DNA of 64,000 bases from Nepenthes gracilis (lineage: Eukaryota; Streptophyta; Magnoliopsida; Caryophyllales; Nepenthaceae): positions 4,103,045 through 4,167,044 of the forward strand of contig BSYO01000016.1 of NCBI GenBank assembly GCA_033239525.1. The letters are read 5' to 3'. A program made the position numbers and the translations under genes. The notes under the pieces were generated by a model, which was not told the DNA's origin, searched no databases, and saw only the letters and a program-made list of their open reading frames with translations. Position 1 is the first letter of the stretch. The number at the start of each line of letters is the position of its first letter. Positions 26,301 through 35,300 of this stretch are shown here, piece after piece.

Positions 26301-29300
26301 CAACGGAAATATCCCAATGCACAAGTTTATTTTTTGGCTAGATATCAAAAATAGGCTAAGAACCAAGGAATGCATCTACATCTACAAAGGCAATTACACA
26401 ATTTAACTACCTGCTGAGCAATTTAGGAGAAAATGGCAGAAGTACATCGACAGAGACTGGCTATGGTTCAACAGAAATATCCCAATGCATAAGTTTATTT
26501 TTTGGTTAGACGTAAGAAATAGGCTAAGAGCCAAGGAATGCACATTAGGGATGCATGCTATGTAGTGGAGATGATGAATCACTATCATTAATTCCTTGAT
26601 GCAACTTCACCAAGGACAATCTAAAACTACAATACAGTGTCAGAAACCAATATAGGTAACAGCAAAAAAAAGTACAATCCAATGCATGAGACTTCTAATC
26701 AGGGAAAAATAAAATATATGCAACCTAAACCCAACATTACAGAAAGTTCACAGTATGATATTTACCTAGGATCAGAGGAACTTTGGCATTCAGAAGATGA
26801 GCAACGTAGTTCTTTACAATGTGGCAAACTGCATATAGAAGAGACTGGATATGAAAAGGTAAACAAGAACACAAACTTACAAGCTTAAGGAAGAATAATA
26901 GGCTCATGTGAATGTTCTATGTAACAGTTTCTCAACTTTCAAAAATGTATGTACCTTGCAAGCAAACAGTACTATCAGTTCATATAATGCCATAATAAGG
27001 AACAAAAAGGTTAAAATCAATGTCAGGACAAAAACATGAATGTAATCAGGCAAAACCTCTAAACAGAATTGTTCATCACCCATCTAATATTTAAAGAACT
27101 GAACTATAAAAAAGCAGCCCATTGCATCAACCTCCCATATTTCAAGGTCCAGGGAGGGACAAATTTACATAACTTGCTTATTTAGGTATTGCAAAGAGGT
27201 TATGCAGGGGGCTTTGAACGCATGATCTCCAAGTAAAAATCGAGCAACCTTATTGTTGCACAAGGCTCACCCTTTCCTTCACTCCATACCACAGAAGTGA
27301 AGAATATTAAGCAAGAGGGAATGATGTTGAGGAATAAAAATCCCCACAGAAAAAGAAAAAAAAAACAAACATAACAAATCCGTTTTTCTAAGAGACAAGT
27401 TGTTATTTTGTCTCACTATCTAGTTTCATGGAGCTACCAACCATAGTTTGAGAAGGCACATCCCTATCCAATTCCCGCCATCAAAATGATTTCATACAAA
27501 AAAAATGAGAAAAAAGAGGAGTCTTTTTAAAAAGTGAAGAAATACCAGACAAACAAAAAAAAATACAGCATCCAATCAGTTTAAATATCACACAAAGTTC
27601 ACATAAAAACCACCAACTGCCACAGCATAATAAGAAAGCAAGCCATAACATAAATACCACTCTGCAATTGCTACTACCTAATGAAGATTCTACATCAGCA
27701 AAATGGATACATGACATATTTATATAATGTAGCAGCTCAGGGAAATGTCAATGTGGATCCAGTTGCTTCTCAGGTCCTTACAAAACTGATGATGATGGAT
27801 ATTTTTAAAGGAGCTGATAAAGAAAAATTGGCACTACCACTTGGACAGAAGAGAAGAAGAGAAGAGTATGCTGTATGCGGTCAAGGATTGACGAATCAAA
27901 GAGCACGTAGCATTCCTAAGCGAATTCTCTCATGAATTATGCAAGCAGACACTTGCATTCATGGGTGAAAACATAAATCCCATGAGGTGGGAAGTAGAAT
28001 GGGGAGGGTAAGGAAAAAAACAGGGGGGACCAAAGCAACATAATGGATTCAGAGATGGCCTTCATTGCTGCTGTGCATCCCACTTGGATCACAAGAAATA
28101 ACCTGAATTTAGCCAGGTGCCTGCTGAACAAATATGGTGCATCTTCTTTCACAAGGGGAAAAAAAAAAAGAGAAAAAAACAGAAGTAGAAAACAGGGGGA
28201 TGGGGCTAGAAACTAAAAAACATGGAATATAGGGAGTTTCTAAAGGGAAAAGTTGACAAACCATTTGGAATGTAAAAAGAGAATTTCAAAGAAATATGAT
28301 TCAAATAAGAATTGACAAACAAAAGACAGCAAATCAAAGCAACAACTGCATGAGGATCCCACCCCGATTAAATTAGGCTAGCTAAATTATATGCATGCAG
28401 CCTCACCAAATCTAATACAAACCAATTCATTCAACTTCCAAAATCAGTAAATCAAAATTGGAAATGCAAAAAATAACCTCTAAAAAAATGTTTTAGCCAA
28501 AGAATATGCAACTTCCAAAGGAGACAGGATATACACACAGCTAACAGCAGTCAAGCCCCTTCAATCCTTAATAATAATAACATGAAAAGAAACACCAGGG
28601 CTCTACTATTCTAGGTGTTAAAATCTTGAATTCTGTCTTAGAGATGAATCTGACATATAGAACTGCAATGGACATGGCTTAGTGAGAAGAACATCTCAGT
28701 GAAATTAATGCATCCTCTTTCTTTCACCAACTCTAATAGGCATCCATGGTAGGAAGAAATTGAATCCATCACCTCCTTTTGACTAATGCAATGATACAGA
28801 TTTGGCAAATAAATAATTGTGAAAGAATGACGTAAGATGCCAAACTCAAACTATATTTTTTGTAAGTAGTTAAACTACATATCTATCAACCAAACATCTG
28901 TAGACAGGAATGATGTTCTCTCAAAGAGTAAACAATATAAATATATGACAGACCAGACATCCGAAAGGAGGCTTGGTATGCCTTTAACTTCAGGTTAGTA
29001 CATGCCTTACAGAAAGAGTAACAGTGATAGGAATTATCAATATGGAAGCTCAGTAAATGATTACTTCTCATCCAGATAATCTGGTACCATCAACATGACT
29101 GAATGATAGAGCCTTATCTTTGTAAGATGTATGGAACTTACCCACTTTATCCTGTCACATGAGATTGGAAAAAAATGCATATTAAAATTTGTCAAAGAAG
29201 TCTAACAATCAAGAAAAGGGGGGAGGGGCAGAGGGAAGGGACGGGTGATAGAAATTGGAAGATCAGGAACATGTAAGTAAACTAGAGCGAGACTGGAAGC

Positions 29301-32300
29301 TGTGATGCCTCATCAGGATCTAGTGTGAGGATTTCCAGGAACAAATTCAAACTAGAAGGACTGAAGGAGTATTAGAATGATTTTCACCAAGACTGCAAAA
29401 GCAAGTGGAAGTACCAAATTCAGACTACATAAAGCCTTCTCTTCAACTATTTGGTAAAGCATTCTTTTTAACTAACCTATGTGTCACATCAATACTTTTG
29501 ATATAATGAAATTTTCTTATGACTAAAACTTAGTGCTTATTTGAGATAGTTTCTGAAACAGCTTCTGGGAGAAGCTACAAATTGCAACTTTCCTAAGGAG
29601 CTATTTTAGCTTCTTTGAAAGTGGTTGTGGTCTTTCTAAAAATGTTCTAATTATAGTTACTCTAAATATACCCCAAAAGAGCTTTAAGGAGAAGCCACAA
29701 ATACAACACCAAAGCACTTTCCAGAAACTAGGCCAAAGAAGATTCTAATAGCATCAAAATAATTTGCATGGGTGACACTCACACCCCCTTGGGATCTTTA
29801 CAGTAATATCTGCACTTACCCCGCCTACTAAAAATAAAAAAAAGCAAAAGAAGAGATCACAAGGATTCTCTTAGCAGATAACCCAACCACAATCTCAGTA
29901 TTCAAATTTCTCTACCTCTCTTGCAAACCATGACTGTGAAAGTGAGTATTTCCAATGTAGGCCCTTTGAGGCTTTGTCGGTCTTCTAGGAATATTAAGTC
30001 CATTTCCACATTCTATTCAATTTTTAGACTTTTTTTTTTTGGGGTTTGGGGGATAAAGAACTGAGCTACATCCCCCGTTTACAAGGGAAATATTTATCTT
30101 CTTGCAAAAAGATGGCATATTCTGCCCCTTCAGTTACCCTATTTTATATGGAAAGCAGCGACCGTATAATTCCAGTTCCATGTTATTGATTGACAGATTA
30201 TCAATCACTGTATTAGAGTTGAATAATTTCTTTTTTCTTCTCCCTCACACAAGATCACTCGTTAAAAATAAATTGTTGACATGCAATTTCACCCCCTCTC
30301 TAATCATCCTAGTTACATCTTTTTGAAAGGCTTCCATATTCTTTAGCTTCACTACAGTTCTTGTCATGTCCCAAAATTGAATATATATAATATTTTTTTC
30401 ATAATTAATTTAAATTAGATTTTATTTTTGGGATCCATAATTAACATTGATTTATTCCATCGACTTAGAACCCAATACAAATACTGGATGCGAACCCACA
30501 AATCAAATATCATTAAATGGTCCAAAATAATTTAACATTGAAACCACCGGATCCAAATGCCATGCCTATAAATGATTTCAAATATCGACAATTATATGAC
30601 CCTAAATAATACATAAAGAAAAAGCATCTTAACCCAGATCAAGTATCAAAATCAAAGTTCCAAAAGTTTAGAATCTAGACAAAAACATCAACATGGAAAC
30701 AACATCATCGTTCGAATTATAGCATCAACCAATTTTGCCGAAACTAACAACTTAAAATTACAGTTTTCTTTTCAATTAATACATCAAAACGTTCTAACAC
30801 CCTAAAATTAATTATCGAACCTCCTTCCTTCAAAACCCGATCACCTACAAATTAGCATGAGCCCTCTAATATAAAAAGTTAGCGAAATAAGATAAAAGTA
30901 AGCCAATTACTCAACAAGATATATATAATTTCATATGTAGACATATAACAAAGAAACATGCGTTGGATGATTGCATGATCAAAAACTTGAAATACCAATA
31001 ATTCATGGTAAAGCCAATTTCTAATAAGCAAATTATGTCAAAACCTATACAATATCATAAATCAAGTCAAAAATGTGTAAATACACAAAACATTCTCAAA
31101 TCACACTCACATACGAACAGGGACCAAAATCGACAATGAACTTATTAATAAATTGGGAATATCAAAACTCGAGTTATAATTGTTTCCACATAATTGAAGT
31201 CATACACTATTATTTAAGGCCCGTAGATGACCATTTTCATATAACCTTATAAATGGACCAAAAGCTGCTTTTCTAACTTACGAATGATATTTTTTACCTT
31301 CAATTTACTAATAATATATTATAATATGTCTGAATATATTTTATCAATTTTCTACAATAGTTCATACTTAGTTAAACGAAAAACTCTACTCAAATTTAAA
31401 TATTTCTTAATTTTTTTCATACTGAAAAAAAATACTTTCTTCATTAAAGTTAATATAAAGCTTTCATTCATATTTCTTCAAATATATGACAAGCAATAAA
31501 ACATGAATATGTAGACTTAGGAACATGCAGAAGTTATTATTACAAAAATTATAGGAAATCAACATGATTAGTATAATTTCATTAATTTCTTTAAAATATA
31601 AAAGATGCGTGAATAGTCATACGATCATTGAAGACTTACAAGAACTTATAATTATAAATTGAAGACATGCAAAAACATTAAACAGAATTGAAAGACATCT
31701 ATGAACATTGTTGCAAAAATTCAATAATTAAATATAATTAGTTTATGTACAAAAATAATACATATATAAGCATTTAGAATAATAAATATTTAAGGAGAAT
31801 AGAAATGAATATCAACAAAAAAGGGGTTTGAATGCACTAAGCTTTACAAGATTTCTAGCAAAAGATCTTTAATTTTACATTTAATTCCTCATTTTTCTCC
31901 GTTCTTATCTCTCCTCTTTCTCTCTTCTTTTAGAATTCCAGTTAAAATGACCCAAAATTGACCAAAAGATCTATTTATAAAAAATTGGCGCATGAGTTCC
32001 GGTTTGATGCTAATCAGGCGCTAAGACACAATTTGTACCGTACACAAGCATCCATTAGGTGTGTATTAGACACAAACATTTTGTTTCATACGTGTATATG
32101 CATTGATCGAGTATATATCAGGCGCGACTAATTTGCCTAAAATGCACATGAATGCCCCCCAGGTGTCCATTAATTGTTTCCTTACTATCCAAAATATATG
32201 TGAGTGCAGGTTAGATACAAGTCAAGTATCACTCGGCCTAACTTATTCAAATTTAAGGCTTAATTTTTGACTCAAAATATCAATTGACTTTAAAAATTTA

Positions 32301-35300
32301 TCTGTTTAGTTACTTTAATTATCACTAAAAACAAATTTAGGATCCATACCTTATAGTTATTGATAGACTTTTCAACACTGTACAAACAATCAGCTAATAG
32401 CTACTTTCTTCCCAGCTCTCATAACACAAAATCTCAGCATAGATTCCTAATAGTGATACGCTTTGACTATTACCATTGAACCCAATTCCTAATTAGCTCG
32501 CTCATGTTGCAAAGTTGAATAACCTATAGCCAACAAGTTCAAAAACTAAGTACCTTCAAACCCAAACAATACAGTGTTTGTCTAGCAGCAGATGAATCAT
32601 CTGTCTTCCTATCGACTGACTGTCAAAGCAAAATGACAATGAAAGAAGCAGTAACAATAATAACATCACTAAGTAGCAGTATTACTAATAGCGAATAAAT
32701 AATATAAGTTGATTTAAAAGTTACAAATATTTGTCTATAATGCATGTTGTGCTTCTCAAAACTGCCATCTCCAAAATTGGAATGTGGTGACACGCAATGC
32801 CAAGAATCTAGAACCACTTTCTTACTCTCAACAAGAGGTTATGAAAATAAAAGTGCTCATTTGGCTCAACGCAGAGATGTGCTTTGTCTAAAACCAGGAA
32901 AAAAAAAATGCAGACTAATGAACTTATTATCCGTCGTCGTACTTTATTCTGTCAACAGAACAAAAGTTTCAATTATTAGTAACTCCATAAACATAATCCA
33001 CCAAATGTGTATTAATCTATTAGCTTTCCAATACTGGAATATGCTGTTCACCAGCTTTTTCCACACATATGTCATAAAGCCCCCAAACATCTCCGGCAAG
33101 GGGAAGTAAGACCATGGCAAGCACTTTCCCGTGTCCAATGTTGCCATGCCATGCTAGAATTATCCCATATAATATGGTATATATTTAGTAATTAATTAAA
33201 ATAATTAAATATTACAACTAATAAGATTTAGTTATAATTTATTGAAAAATTTATTTCTTTGATGGGCACGATCTTTCATTGAAAAATACATTTGAGAAAT
33301 TGAGGAGTCCATTGTCTTTTTGCACTACTAAATGAAGAGATATTCCATCAAATGTGTGTTATCAAGGAAGCAGTTATTTTTTGACATTATAAAATTGATA
33401 GTTTTGCAGAGGTGGTTGTCTTCCTTAGATTTACTACACCGTTTTCAATATGAGAAAATTTGGAGCTCTCTATACATTCTTTATGACTCCCATTAAGTAA
33501 AGAGAGAAAGGGGGAAATCAAATTCATATTCTTCAAGAAAATAGCGCAAGCATGGGGTTCAAGTATGTTATTTATGATTATTTTTGCACTATTGTTCGTG
33601 TTATCGAGGATCTGTATAAAGATTTTAAACTTGATGCGTACCTGGATTCGACTTCGAACAGATTCGGATTCTTCTGGATTATTTGACCCGATTCCGTTCA
33701 CTGAGTTCGAATCCTGCACACCACTAAAAATGAACAAGAGGTCAGCGTGTCGGCGGGAGGTTATCCCACTGAAAACACTCCGACGCTCAAGTCAATAAAG
33801 CCTTCTAAACGAGGAAGGTAAACTGGAAAGCAAGAGAGAGAGAGTAGGGTGGTCTGGAGAGTCGGCTTGTTGAGAATGTGAGTTCTTACTTCCTACTCAC
33901 ATAGAGCGTAAAGAAGCGACGTTCCGAAAACGTGGAAACTTTAGGGAATGATTCTCAGAAGGCCGAAGAAGTCTCCAGGAATCCGGAGGCCTCTGGTGGG
34001 ATTGGAGGATGAGCGTTTATGTAGAGGGAAAGAGAAGATGAGCCTCTGTAAACGTTCGTGTGGGAGACTACAAGGAGTCTTTCAGGAAACTGGTTCTTAG
34101 GGTTCTTCAGGAAGACAAGTTACAAAATGAGCAAGAGAGCTTCTGTTTTTTCGTGAGCCTTTTGTGTTCGTTCGTGAGTTTATATGTATGCGAATGGGTA
34201 TCTGAGCATGCATGCAAGAGTGTCTGTAAGAGCATAAGTCCTCCAGAATGAAGACCTTAAGCTTTTATGGACAGCAGGAGAGCCTCCTCCTGTGGGCAAA
34301 GTGGCGTGCTCCTCTTGGACTGACAATGGCGGCCTTTTCAGAGTTGGTGGGCCTGATAGTCGTGATTTGATGAATCCTCTTTCTGCTGCACAGTGCAACG
34401 GATCTTCGGATTGTCTCACGCATTTGTGACCGTTTTATTGGCGCTGAGATCATTGCCGCCTTTTTTGGAGAAGATCAGCTTTTAGGTGGACGCGTGGCCA
34501 TGAGAAGACCGTTACTTTTCGTACACGTGTTCGCCTGCCAAATTGGGCCTGGGCCGTAGCAGGTTTAAAACATTTTTGGGCCTGCCGCTATAGTGCATCT
34601 TGTCAATGCTCGAGTTGACCGTCTGCACGAGAGTTAGCCGCCTGCTGAAGTCTGGACGGTCTTAGACCTTTCATGATTTCGGCCTTCGCCTCCTGTTGGG
34701 CCGTTTTTAAGTTGACCGTCCAGTAGCCCGTTTTGGACCTCCGTTGACCTTGGGCCAGCCCATATTTCAATGTACCCATCAAAACTGATAAAGTTTAACA
34801 GTACGTACCATGAAATATTGATTGTGGCCTTCGAGATGTAAACACATAATTTGTTCATTTGGCTAGACAAGATGTCACAGCGAACTCAAGACACAACTGG
34901 TCAACATTAGTACACTCTCAGCACATTCCACAAACTATCGCTAGACATAAATGGTGTCATCAAGAGTCAAACCCTTTGGGACACTCATCCCCACACCACT
35001 GATTACAAAATTGTACCCCAATGAAAGTACATCTTTTCCTTGTACCGTTATTGGTTATTCGTTTAAAAGGCATTTGCCCACTCTTCAGAAGGTAAAAATG
35101 AGGCTCGGTTCTGAGCACGTACAGAAATAAATGTATAAATATGAATATAGTGTTAAGAATTTTCTCACATAAAATAACACATATTAAATAATTTATTATA
35201 ATAATTTTAATCTATGATAAAAAAAAAAATTATATTAATATAATTAAGAAATATGTCATTTTTCTATCTTATAAATGATGAAACCACCTATCATATATTG

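Larger units (their letters stand above)
18135..26765 (-). other. Activase-like intron 4 (8.6 kb)
   Basis: The longest intron of this gene. From high to low coordinates it holds LINE fragments (25280-26570, antisense), a GA-rich repeat pair with a SINE between (23900-24880), and a truncated copia element (about 19050-23163, sense). Confidence 0.85.

Noticed and set aside
28930..28960. Candidate for the missing DKVVCH exon
   Set aside because: GATGTCTGGTCTGTCATA only loosely resembles the target, has no proper splice sites and does not restore phase. The 29142-29151 microexon does.
32944..33147. Minus-strand ORF with several Trp residues, considered as an activase-like exon or LINE piece
   Set aside because: No match to the activase family, and no convincing LINE motif on inspection.
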